This document shows, piece by piece, positions 1 to 7,289 of a DNA stretch of 23,660 bases (its first letter is position 1; every line of letters begins with the position of its first letter). A program made the translations under genes and the position numbers. This DNA comes from an uncultured Verrucomicrobiota bacterium. GTDB taxonomy: Bacteria > Verrucomicrobiota > Verrucomicrobiia > Chthoniobacterales > SZAS-18. The notes under the pieces are model-generated. The model had not been told where the DNA came from. It did not search any database and worked only from the letters and a program-made list of their open reading frames with translations. The stretch spans positions 1-23,660 of the forward strand of contig CALMOL010000351.1 of NCBI GenBank assembly GCA_937871685.1. Reading direction: 5' to 3'.

Positions 1-439
1 GAGCCCGGCGCGGCAGCCACGCGTCCATCGCCGCGATCCAGCGGGTCAGATCGGGCGTGGTCGCGCCGGGCTCGGGGCCATCGAGCGCGGGGAACGCGGC
101 GCGCGCCGGCGAGGGGTGGCGCGCGTGGTGGGCGCGGGCGCGGCGGAGCTTCTCCTCGCGCAGCTTCTCGGCCTTGGCCTCGTGGCGGGTTTGGCCGTGG
201 GCGCGCGCCTCCAGTTCCTCGACCAGCAGGCGGCGGGCGCAGAAGCGGTTGAGCGATTGGCTTCGCTCGCGGCCGCAGCGCACGCGCACGCCGGTGGGGC
301 GGTGGACCAAGTGCACGCCGTTCATCCCGCCGCCGGCGCGGAAATAGGCCTCCTCGAACTGCGATTCCCCCACCCGCAGCGCCGCCATCCGGCGGAGCAG
401 CTCTCCTTCTTTTTGGGGCGACACCGGGAAGCGCGGCAT
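1..439 (-). CDS. Release-factor-like protein lacking the GGQ loop (partial, 3' end outside window)
   Basis: The reading frame starts at the ATG whose first base is 439 and runs off the left edge (146 codons visible). Residues around 43-75 (LVHRPTGVRVRC, RERSQSLNRFCARRLLVEELEA) match the conserved RF-1/ArfB-type domain of class I release factors, especially the stand-alone release-factor-like proteins with an Arg/Lys-rich tail; here a basic helix (KAEKLREEKLRRARAHH) follows. In the family a GGQ tip loop precedes the PTG motif and triggers peptidyl-tRNA hydrolysis. Here that stretch reads only RAGGGMNGVHLVH, about eight residues shorter than expected, and has no GGQ. The frame is open, so it looks like an in-frame deletion. 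It may still bind ribosomes without hydrolysing peptidyl-tRNA. Its function is unknown. Confidence 0.7.
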   Translation of the reverse strand, partial: MPRFPVSPQKEGELLRRMAALRVGESQFEEAYFRAGGGMNGVHLVHRPTGVRVRCGRERSQSLNRFCARRLLVEELEARAHGQTRHEAKAEKLREEKLRRARAHHARHPSPARAAFPALDGPEPGATTPDLTRWIAAMDAWLPRRA

Positions 440-631
440 GGTTCACCGGCGCCCGGTGGAATCAGTCGTGGGGTGCTTCATCAAAGCGTTGGAGCGATTT
501 TTGCGAGACCTCCGTGGGGAAGCAAGCATTTTCTCGTCACGATTTCCGCGTCGGGTCGAGGACCGACCAAGCAGCGTCACGCGCCGGAGGCTCGCCTTGT
601 GCCGTGTGGGGACAAGGGAAGATTCGCCTCC

Positions 632-1132
632 ATGCCTGATCCTTCTTCCCTCGCGCCGGGCGACCCGGCCCCACCGTTCTCCGCCATCGCGGTAGGCGGA
701 GAATACCCCGACGCCGGCCGGCGCGTGTCGCTCGACGATCTCAAGGGGGAGAACGTGGTGCTCTATTTCTACCCGCGCGACGACACGCCGGGCTGCACCA
801 CGCAGGCGTGCGGGCTGCGCGATGCCTGGGGCGAGGTCAGCCGCATGGCCAAGGTCTTCGGCGTGAGCGTGGACGACGACGCGAGCCACCGCGCCTTCAT
901 TGCCAAGCACTCGCTGCCTTTCCCGCTGCTCGCGGACACGGACAAGCGGATGGTCGCCGGCTACGGCGTGTGGGTGGAGAAGACGATGGCCGGCAAGACC
1001 TTCATGGGGGCCGAGCGCTCCACCTTCGTGATCGGCCCGGATGGTCGGCTCCGCGCGGTGCTGCGCCGCGTGAAGCCCGATGAGCATGTGGATTTGCTCA
1101 GGAAAGCTTTGGCGCAAGGGCGCGGAGGCTGA
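632..1132 (+). CDS. bcp: Peroxiredoxin, PrxQ/BCP type
   Basis: Thiol peroxidase of 166 residues that should reduce hydrogen peroxide and organic hydroperoxides in the cytoplasm, recycled by thioredoxin. The hallmark DDTPGCTTQACGLRD is at about residues 50-64: C55 is the peroxidatic cysteine, and C60, five residues later, is the resolving cysteine typical of atypical 2-Cys PrxQ enzymes. Other family signatures are VLYFYPRD before the active site, FPLLADTD in the middle, and GAERSTFVIGPDGRL near the end. The frame is open much further upstream, but homology starts just after the ATG at 632 (PGDPAPPF), so I chose that start; length fits the family. It diverges from the release-factor-like gene across a 192-bp gap with no clear promoter. 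No signal peptide. Confidence 0.92.
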   Translation: MPDPSSLAPGDPAPPFSAIAVGGEYPDAGRRVSLDDLKGENVVLYFYPRDDTPGCTTQACGLRDAWGEVSRMAKVFGVSVDDDASHRAFIAKHSLPFPLLADTDKRMVAGYGVWVEKTMAGKTFMGAERSTFVIGPDGRLRAVLRRVKPDEHVDLLRKALAQGRGG

Positions 1133-1191
1133 CTCTCACGCGATGGTTTGAAGGCGGAAAGCTCCAAGCTTCAAGCTTCAAGAAAGCGCCC

Positions 1192-1233
1192 GAAGGCCAA
1201 AATGGTCGAAAGACTCGCCGGCCGATGGCCTTC
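1192..1233. other. Inverted repeat downstream of the peroxiredoxin gene
   Basis: GAAGGCCA (1192-1199) is the exact reverse complement of TGGCCTTC (1226-1233), with a 26-nt interval that contains a small GTC-GAAA-GAC hairpin. It lies 60 bp after the peroxiredoxin stop and is followed by a moderately T-rich stretch, but there is no true T-run. It could be a terminator or mRNA structure. The rest of the 178-bp gap (1133-1310) holds short CAAGCTT-type repeats and nothing I recognise. Confidence 0.3.
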
Positions 1234-1310
1234 TTAGGCTTTGGTCCTTGCGTGCTTCTGCCCCGTCTTTGCAGCCTGTAGCTTGAATCTTCCCGCCCCT
1301 TTATCTCTCC

Positions 1311-2519
1311 ATGAGCCTGCGTCCCTTCCTGCACCAGTTCGAGAAGCTTGAGCGATTGATCGACAAGCTGCCCGAGGGCCTCCAGAAGCCCATCCGGCGC
1401 GAGCTGACGCCGATGAAGGAGCTGTTTCTCCAGCAGCGGCCGCCGCGAATCGCGCTGGCGGGCGACCCGGGGGCGGACGCGGCGGCGCTCTTCTCGGCCT
1501 TGTTCAATGGTCCGCTGCCGTCCGACGCCGCGGGCGGCGGACGGGGCTGGCAGGAAGTCTCGCGCCCGGGCCGCGGCTCCATCCGCGTGCTCGACGCGCG
1601 GCCTGCCGCCGCGAACATCCCGCTGCCCGACGCGGCCCGGGTGGCCCTCTCCGCCGAGGCGCCCGACCTCGTGCTCTGGCTCCAGCCCTCGGCCGGAAGC
1701 GGCGCAGGGCCGTCGCTCGATCCCCTTCAAACGCTTCTTCAATTCACCCGTGATCGCCATGACGTGCGCCCGCCCGTCGTCCCCGTCACGGTGGCCGGTC
1801 CGCTCGACGAGCCCTCGCCCGGCGAGCTTGATGCCGCGCGGCTGCGCCTGGCCGCGGCCTTCGGGGATCGCACGGACTTGGGCGGCCCCGCCACGAGCGC
1901 GCTGGCCGTGGCCACCGCGGTGCGCTTCCGGCCGGATGGCACGCCGGACGATGGCAGCGACCACCGCGCCGGACTCGACGCCCTCGCCAACACGCTCGTG
2001 GCCGAGCTGCCCAACGAGGCCAAGCTCGACATGGCGCGCCTTTCCGGCGCGCGCGTGGCGCAGAAGGAGATCGCCAACAAGCTCATCAAGAGCGTGGCCG
2101 CCGCCGGCGGGGCCATCGGCGCGCAGCCGATCCCGCTGGCTGACATGCCCATTCTCCTCGCGCTCCAGGTGATGATGATCGTGGGCGTGATCTACGTCTC
2201 CGGCGGCGAGGCCAACGTGCGCACGGCCGGCCGCTTCTTCGGCGCGCTGGGCCTGCAGTTTGGCGCAGGCCTCGTTTTCCGCGAGGTCTCGCGCGCCTTG
2301 GTGAAGTTTTTCCCCGGCTGGGGGAATGCGATCTCCGGCCTCGTGGCCGCCGGCGGCACGTGGGCGCTGGGCCGCGCGGCGACGGCGCACTTCATCGAGG
2401 GCGTCGGGATGAAGGAGGCGCGGCGGATCTTTCGCCGGAAGCGGAAGGATCGAGAAGCGGAACCGAGAGAATGGAAGATGGAGGATGGCGGTAAGTCATC
2501 GACTGAGTCACTGCGCTGA
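1311..2519 (+). CDS. DUF697 (YcjF-like) protein with degenerate GTPase domain
   Basis: 402 residues. The C-terminal part (about residues 235-365) has the DUF697 pattern: an amphipathic start (LDMARLSGARVAQKEIANKLIKS), then two Gly/Ala-rich hydrophobic segments (PILLALQVMMIVGVIYV; AISGLVAAGGTWALGRAA) around the conserved VFREVSRALVKFFPGWG. In many relatives this follows an Era-like GTPase domain. Here residues 45-210 keep the layout of that domain, including beta-strand PRIALAGDPG, a later LVLWLQPS strand and VPVTVAGPLDEP where NKxD would be. The P-loop lysine and serine are gone (GDPGADAAA), so GTP binding is doubtful. The basic tail after about residue 370 looks unconserved. Likely inner-membrane associated; the family's role is poorly known. 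Confidence 0.75.
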   Translation: MSLRPFLHQFEKLERLIDKLPEGLQKPIRRELTPMKELFLQQRPPRIALAGDPGADAAALFSALFNGPLPSDAAGGGRGWQEVSRPGRGSIRVLDARPAAANIPLPDAARVALSAEAPDLVLWLQPSAGSGAGPSLDPLQTLLQFTRDRHDVRPPVVPVTVAGPLDEPSPGELDAARLRLAAAFGDRTDLGGPATSALAVATAVRFRPDGTPDDGSDHRAGLDALANTLVAELPNEAKLDMARLSGARVAQKEIANKLIKSVAAAGGAIGAQPIPLADMPILLALQVMMIVGVIYVSGGEANVRTAGRFFGALGLQFGAGLVFREVSRALVKFFPGWGNAISGLVAAGGTWALGRAATAHFIEGVGMKEARRIFRRKRKDREAEPREWKMEDGGKSSTESLR

Positions 2520-2668
2520 CCTCGTGGTGGATGGTTGCCGAGCGAACGCCGCCACCCGTTTAGCGCGGCGGATTACACCTTGCGTCCCCTGCCATTGCCC
2601 CGCACACCCTGGCTGCCTCGCTTCGCTCGGCTCTCCATCTTTCCTCCTCTCGGTCCCTGCCTGCCAGT

Positions 2669-3742
2669 ATGCGCCGCTTCCTCCCGCTCCTCGCGCTCGC
2701 TTTCCTTTCGCTTCTTCGCGCGGAAACCCCGCCGGGGCTTTACGCGGACATCGACACGTCCAAGGGCCGCATCACGGCGGAGTTGTTCTACCGCGAGGCA
2801 CCGCTCACGGTGACCGCGTTCGTGGCGTTGGCCGAGGGCCGAATGCCGAACGCCTTCCGCAAGGAGGGCGAGCCGTTCTTCGATGGCCTGACTTGGCACC
2901 GCGTGGTGCCGAACTTCGTGATCCAGGGCGGCGACCCGAAGGGCGATGGCGAGGGCGGTCCGGGCTGGTCGTTCCGCGACGAGTTCCATCCGCTGCTCCG
3001 CCACGACGGTCCCGGCATCCTCTCGATGGCCAACGACGGGCCTGACACCAACGGCTCACAGTTCTTCATCACGCACCGGGCCGCGCGGCGGCTCGATTAC
3101 CTCCACAGTGTCTTCGGCCGCGTGGTGGCCGGGCAGGACGTGGTGGACCGCGTCGCGCAGGGGGACAAAATCGAGCGCGTGCGCATTCGGCGCATCGGGA
3201 CGGAGGCGGAGAAGTTCGAGCCAAATGTGGCGGGGTTCGAGATCTTTCAAAAGCGCCTCGCGCTGCTGCCGCGCGTGGCGCCGCCGCCCGATGGCTACCT
3301 CGTGGACGGCACGGGCATGATGGAGGCCATGCGGGTGAAGAACTTCAACTTCAAGCTGGCCAACTACGAGAAGTGGCGTCGCACCCGGATCGTGGCGCGC
3401 CTGTTCGGCGCGGACCGGAAGGCAACGGAAACCAAGATGTCGGAGCTGGCCAAGGAACTCGGTGCCGAACGGGGCGCGCTGCTCTGCTACTTCGCCGGCG
3501 AGGACCAGTGGCGTCTCTGGGTCGGGACCAATCTTTTTCCCGCGCTGAACGATGGTCGGCCCGTGGGCGACGAGGAGGCTTTCATCAAGGAGAAACTCCA
3601 CGACCTCAAGCAGGCGCTGCTGCGCGAGGCGCAGGAACTCTCGAAGGAAAAGAAAGTCCGGGAGGGCGTGAACAGCGTTTTGGACGCGCTGATCCTCAAG
3701 CTGGATGACCACGCGCTAGGGCGGACGGCGAAGGCACCGTGA
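2669..3742 (+). CDS. Secreted cyclophilin-type peptidyl-prolyl isomerase with C-terminal extension
   Basis: 357 residues. An N-terminal signal peptide (MRRFLPLLALAFLSLLRA, then E) predicts export. Residues about 24-175 are a cyclophilin domain, which catalyses cis-trans isomerisation of Xaa-Pro bonds: YADIDTSKGRITAELFYREAPLTVTAFVALAEG, TWHRVVPNFVIQGGDP containing the catalytic Arg of the family motif, LSMANDGPDTNGSQFFIT, and LDYLHSVFGRVVAGQDVVD. Residues about 185-357 form a charged, mostly helical extension (KWRRTRIVARLFGADRK, LHDLKQALLREAQELSKEKKVREG) with no domain I recognise; a single-domain cyclophilin would end near residue 175. The start gives the only sensible signal peptide. The 149-bp upstream gap has no clear promoter. 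Activity is well supported; the extension's role is unknown. Confidence 0.9.
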   Translation: MRRFLPLLALAFLSLLRAETPPGLYADIDTSKGRITAELFYREAPLTVTAFVALAEGRMPNAFRKEGEPFFDGLTWHRVVPNFVIQGGDPKGDGEGGPGWSFRDEFHPLLRHDGPGILSMANDGPDTNGSQFFITHRAARRLDYLHSVFGRVVAGQDVVDRVAQGDKIERVRIRRIGTEAEKFEPNVAGFEIFQKRLALLPRVAPPPDGYLVDGTGMMEAMRVKNFNFKLANYEKWRRTRIVARLFGADRKATETKMSELAKELGAERGALLCYFAGEDQWRLWVGTNLFPALNDGRPVGDEEAFIKEKLHDLKQALLREAQELSKEKKVREGVNSVLDALILKLDDHALGRTAKAP

Positions 3743-3801
3743 TGCTGACGCATAATCGAACGTGCCGCTTTGCAGCCGCGTGAGCGGCGACCCGAACGTG
3801 G

Positions 3802-3857
3802 CCCGGCGCCGGATGCCATGGGGTCCGACGCCCGCGCCTTTCCCCTTCGGCGCCGGG
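3802..3857. other. Inverted repeat between convergent genes
   Basis: CCCGGCGCC (3802-3810) and GGCGCCGGG (3849-3857) are perfect reverse complements 38 nt apart, and a related CGGTGCCGGATG copy follows at 3869-3880. They lie in the 237-bp gap between the cyclophilin (+) and the glycosyltransferase (-), a natural place for a bidirectional terminator. There is no T-run, so the call is tentative. Confidence 0.3.
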
Positions 3858-3979
3858 TCTTCCTGCCCCGGTGCCGGATGGTTTGGCTTTGGTGCGGCCT
3901 GCTCTCCTGACCGGCCTGCCAGGAGTTGAGCGAAGGCAAGAACCCGGGCCTTGCCCGCGCAACTGGGAATGCGCGCGCC

Positions 3980-5608
3980 TCACAGGTCCGCGCCGCGGTA
4001 GCCGTTGAGCGAAAAGATCGTGATCGTGCGCAGGGGCTGGCCGCGGCGGGAAATATTGAAACGCGCCACGCATTTCCACTCCTCGAAGCCTCGCTCCAGC
4101 GAGGTAGGTGGCGCGGGCCACGCGGGGTTGTCGGTGATGAACAGGGCGCTGCGACCCGCGAAGCGGCTCTCGCCCAGGCCCTCGGGCTGCTCGTTGGCCG
4201 GCGCGCCGGGAGTGCGCGCGGGAGCCTTGGCGGCGTCGGGCTCGGTCAGCTCCTCGTAGCGGCCCCAGAACGCGAACTGATTCTGGATCTCCTGCGCCTC
4301 GGGCATATAGACGGGCGGGTGGCCGGACCACTCGATGCGGCGCTCCGGGAGATAAAAGTTCAGCTCGGCGCACATCTGATACTTGTCGGCGATGAGGAAC
4401 ACCTTCTCGCCGCGCTCGCGCTCCCACTGCCGGCGAAAGGCGTGCACCGCCTCGGCCGTGGCGCGCCAGCCGCGCAGGCGGCCGGAGGGGTCCTTTTTGT
4501 AGGGCACGTTGAAGCCGAGCCGGCGGGCGAGGTCGGTGTCGAGCACGAGCGCCGACATCACGACCGCGAGCGCGAGGCCGGCCGCGGCGAAGATGCGCAA
4601 CCCGCGCGAGCGCGCCGCGCGCTCCGTCCAAAGTCCCGCGCCGAGCACCAGCAACGAGGGGAAGGCGGGCGCGGTCCAGTTCGGCTCGCCCGGCCGGCGC
4701 AAGGCCAGCACCGTGTAGAACAGCAGGAGCGGCACCGCGAAGGCGAGGAGGAAGCGCGCGATCTCCGGGCGCGGGGCGAGTGTCGCCCCGCCCGCCCGGC
4801 CGCTGCGGCGCGTCTCGCGCAGACCCCAGAGGACGCCGAAAACGACGAGGCCGATCCACACCAGCGGCGAATACACGCCGAGCTGCGCGCCGAGGAACTC
4901 GAGGATCGCGGCCGGCTTCCCCGGCTGGTCGAAGCCGCCGCGCTCGATCAGGTGCGTGACCGTAATCCACTCGTGCTCGGCGTTCCAAATCACCGGCGGC
5001 ACCAAGCCCAGCAGCGAGACGAGCACGCACGACCACCAGCCCGCCCCGCGCAACTCGCGCCGCCAGCTCGGGTGCCACAGCAGGAGCAGCAGGAGCGAGA
5101 GAAGCTGGAAGGCGTTGGTGTATTTGCAGAGGAATCCCAGCGCGATCATCAAGCCGCCCAGCGGCCACCACAGCGAGAAGCGCGGCGACTTCTCCAGCGC
5201 GCGCCACAAGCACGCGAGCGCGGCGGTCCAAAAGAAGATCGAGAGCGGATCGATGGTGAGCAGGACGCCGCCCACGTTGAAGATGGGGATCACCGAAGCG
5301 AGCACCGCCGCCCACAGCGCCGCCGATTCCCCGTAGCATCGGCGCGCCAGGCTGGAAAGGATCCACGCAGACAGGAAGCCGAGCACCGGCGCTGGCCAGC
5401 GCACGCCCAGCTCGGACACGCCGGCCAGCTCGGTGGCCGCGCGCATGGTCCACGCGATGCCGGGACCCTTGGAATAATACGACCAGTCGAGCCGCTCGCT
5501 CCACATCTGGTAGTAGGCCTCGTCCGGCGAGAGTTCCCACTGGCCCGCCAGCAGCAAGCGCAACAGCGCCACGGCGGCGAGAAAAAGAAGGACGGTGAGG
5601 CGAGGCAT
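3980..5608 (-). CDS. GT39-type membrane glycosyltransferase (ArnT/PMT-like)
   Basis: 542 residues and multi-spanning. The N-terminal half is a run of hydrophobic helices after a first helix at residues 1-22. The family signature is at about residues 27-50: LSPDEAYYQMWSERLDWSYY followed by SKGPGIAW, with the acidic D29-E30 pair on the first periplasmic loop that acts as catalytic site in GT39/ArnT enzymes, and RWPAPVLGF and LTIDPLSIFFW further on. Such enzymes transfer a sugar from a polyprenyl-phosphate donor to lipid or protein on the outer face of the inner membrane; the substrate here cannot be told. The C-terminal 150 residues are a soluble domain (KVFLIADKYQMCAELNFYLP). Its ATG overlaps the upstream SprT-like stop (TGATG), suggesting translational coupling in a cysE-sprT-GT39 cluster. 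Confidence 0.82.
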   Translation of the reverse strand: MPRLTVLLFLAAVALLRLLLAGQWELSPDEAYYQMWSERLDWSYYSKGPGIAWTMRAATELAGVSELGVRWPAPVLGFLSAWILSSLARRCYGESAALWAAVLASVIPIFNVGGVLLTIDPLSIFFWTAALACLWRALEKSPRFSLWWPLGGLMIALGFLCKYTNAFQLLSLLLLLLWHPSWRRELRGAGWWSCVLVSLLGLVPPVIWNAEHEWITVTHLIERGGFDQPGKPAAILEFLGAQLGVYSPLVWIGLVVFGVLWGLRETRRSGRAGGATLAPRPEIARFLLAFAVPLLLFYTVLALRRPGEPNWTAPAFPSLLVLGAGLWTERAARSRGLRIFAAAGLALAVVMSALVLDTDLARRLGFNVPYKKDPSGRLRGWRATAEAVHAFRRQWERERGEKVFLIADKYQMCAELNFYLPERRIEWSGHPPVYMPEAQEIQNQFAFWGRYEELTEPDAAKAPARTPGAPANEQPEGLGESRFAGRSALFITDNPAWPAPPTSLERGFEEWKCVARFNISRRGQPLRTITIFSLNGYRGADL

Positions 5609-6108
5609 CAGCGGGGCCGCAGGCGGAAGCGCGCGTCAAAGCGGCCGCGCGCGTGACGGTTGCAGCACGCGCCGCAGGCCAGCGGGCGGCGCAACGGGCG
5701 GGCGCGGGGATACTCCAGGCCGCACACCGGGCACACATAGACATGGCGCCGCGCGAGCCGGCGCGACTGAAGCGCTTCCAGACGGTGCGTGCGCGCCTCA
5801 CCGGGAATGCCCAGATCGGCGCAGGCACGGCGCCACTCGCGGCCGTGGGGGTCGATCCGCCGCCGGCCGGCGGGCCGCGCCGCGCGCTGGTGCGCCACGA
5901 GGTGCGCCAGCTCATGCCGCAGCGTGCGCGAGATCTCCTCCTCGCCGCAGAGCTGCAGGCGCGGGTTCAATTCCACCCGCCCGCGGCCCTGCCACGCGCG
6001 GCCGGCGGTGGAGCGCAGGCGGGAGTTCCAGTGGACTTCCACGCGCAATGCGAGCGTGTCACAGTCACCCAGCCGGCGCAGGAGGTGGCGCGCGTCGTTC
6101 TCCAGCAT
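5608..6108 (-). CDS. SprT-like zinc metalloprotease
   Basis: 166 residues from the chosen start. The SprT signature is clear: HELAH at residues 65-69 with a third ligand in HGREW (H88), then a C-terminal zinc ribbon with CPVC (126-129) and CGAC (145-148). Family members are intracellular; eukaryotic Spartan cleaves DNA-protein crosslinks, whereas the bacterial role is unclear. The frame stays open to an ATG at 6339, but the extra 77 residues are Pro/Ala/Arg-rich, overlap cysE by 143 nt and add nothing conserved. I therefore chose the ATG at 6108, just before the homologous MLENDARHLLRRLGD; a GTG at 6171 is another option. No strong ribosome binding site decides it. The stop overlaps the start of the glycosyltransferase, so the two are probably co-translated. 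Confidence 0.8.
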   Translation of the reverse strand: MLENDARHLLRRLGDCDTLALRVEVHWNSRLRSTAGRAWQGRGRVELNPRLQLCGEEEISRTLRHELAHLVAHQRAARPAGRRRIDPHGREWRRACADLGIPGEARTHRLEALQSRRLARRHVYVCPVCGLEYPRARPLRRPLACGACCNRHARGRFDARFRLRPR

Positions 6109-6196
6109 CGAATCGCGACCCGCGGGCAAGGCCACGGCGCCCACGGCAGGCGCAGGGCTTGGCGGCGGCACCGGGCCGCGGCGCTGGGGCGGTGGC

Positions 6197-7177
6197 TCAT
6201 CCCCTCGCGACGGCGGCGCTGGCGTGGGCCGCGCCGTCGCTCCTTCCGCCGCCGGCAGGAACGGCAGCAGGAGCTGCGTCGCCCAAAGGCGCAGGGCGGC
6301 GCGCACGCTTGGGGAGGATGCGGAGCTGGGTTTCCTCATAGGTGACGAGCGAGTGCGGAGGCACGCTCTTGGTCAAGAACACGTTGGCGCCGATGGTGGA
6401 ACCTGCACCGATCACGGTGTCGCCCCCCATGATGGTGGCACCAGCGTAGATTGTCACGCGGTCCTCCACCGTGGGATGCCGCCGCTGGCCGCGCAGCGCC
6501 TGGCCGCCGGCCAGCGAGCGCGCCGTCAGCGCGACGCCCTGGTAAAACTTCACGTGCGCGCCGATCACGCTGGTCTCGCCGATCACCACGCCGGTGCCGT
6601 GGTCGATGAAGAACGAGGAGCCGATCCGGGCGCCCGGGTGGATGTCGATGCCGGTGCGCGCGTGCGCCCACTCGTTCATCACGCGCGGCAGGATCGGCAC
6701 GCCGAAGCCGTAGAGGACGTGCGCGCAGCGGTGCACCGCGATGGCCTCGATAAAAGGGTAAGCCACGATCACCTCGTCGGCGCCGCTCGCGGCGGGATCC
6801 CCCTCGAAGGCCGCCTGCACGTCCTCCACGAGCAGCGCGCGCACCCCGGGCAGCGCCTCGAAGAAACGGTCGGTCAATTCCCCCGCCATCTTTTCCGGGC
6901 AGCGCTCGCCGGAGCGCGTGCGCAACGCCTTGCACAGCTCGGCCTGGAGGCGCTCGGCCACGCTCGTGAGGCGCGCGGCGGTGATCACCTCCAAGCGGTC
7001 GGCGCGCACCGGCGCAGCATCGTGGAAGCCGGGGAAGAGCAGGCGCAGGAGGTCACCGCAGAGCTCGGCCACGGCGGCCTTTGAGGGCAGCGAGGCGGAC
7101 TCGGCGAGATTCACCGCGCCGGCCTCGCGGTAGGAGGCGACGAGCTTGGCAGCCAGCGGCGCGAGGCGTTCGTTCAT
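6197..7177 (-). CDS. cysE: Serine O-acetyltransferase
   Basis: 326 residues. Catalyses L-serine + acetyl-CoA to O-acetylserine, the first step of cysteine synthesis, in the cytoplasm. The N-terminal helical domain (residues 1-140) leads into HRCAHVLYGFGVPILPRVMNEWAHARTGIDIHPGARIG, then the left-handed beta-helix of hexapeptide repeats: FFIDHGTGVVIGETSVIGAHVKFYQGVAL, HPTVEDRVTIYAGATIMGGDTVIGAGSTIGANVFLTKSVP. The HGTG motif carries the catalytic histidine. The long N-terminal domain resembles the EpsC-type branch. The last 40 residues are a low-complexity Ala/Pro/Gly tail without family support. It is the first gene of a minus-strand cluster and is divergent from the GH13 gene across a 112-bp gap. 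The first ATG is used; the region just before it is G/C-rich with no strong Shine-Dalgarno. Confidence 0.93.
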   Translation of the reverse strand: MNERLAPLAAKLVASYREAGAVNLAESASLPSKAAVAELCGDLLRLLFPGFHDAAPVRADRLEVITAARLTSVAERLQAELCKALRTRSGERCPEKMAGELTDRFFEALPGVRALLVEDVQAAFEGDPAASGADEVIVAYPFIEAIAVHRCAHVLYGFGVPILPRVMNEWAHARTGIDIHPGARIGSSFFIDHGTGVVIGETSVIGAHVKFYQGVALTARSLAGGQALRGQRRHPTVEDRVTIYAGATIMGGDTVIGAGSTIGANVFLTKSVPPHSLVTYEETQLRILPKRARRPAPLGDAAPAAVPAGGGRSDGAAHASAAVARG

Positions 7178-7289
7178 TTTGGCGGGGGTCGGGACCGTAG
7201 CCGCCGCGTGAGTCCGCGCATCTGGGGAATGCGCATGGTGTCACGCCAAGCTTGCCAGGAGGGCGCCGGACCGGTTGTCTCGGCGCTTG

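Noticed and set aside
3696..5915. Long minus-strand frame of 739 codons and plus-strand frame 3926-5656
   Set aside because: Both are off-frame shadows of the GT39 gene, which has membrane helices and the SPDEAYY motif in another frame.
6108..6339. Long N-terminus for the SprT-like protein starting at 6339
   Set aside because: The extra 77 residues are low-complexity, overlap cysE by 143 nt and precede the conserved region; kept only as a finding.
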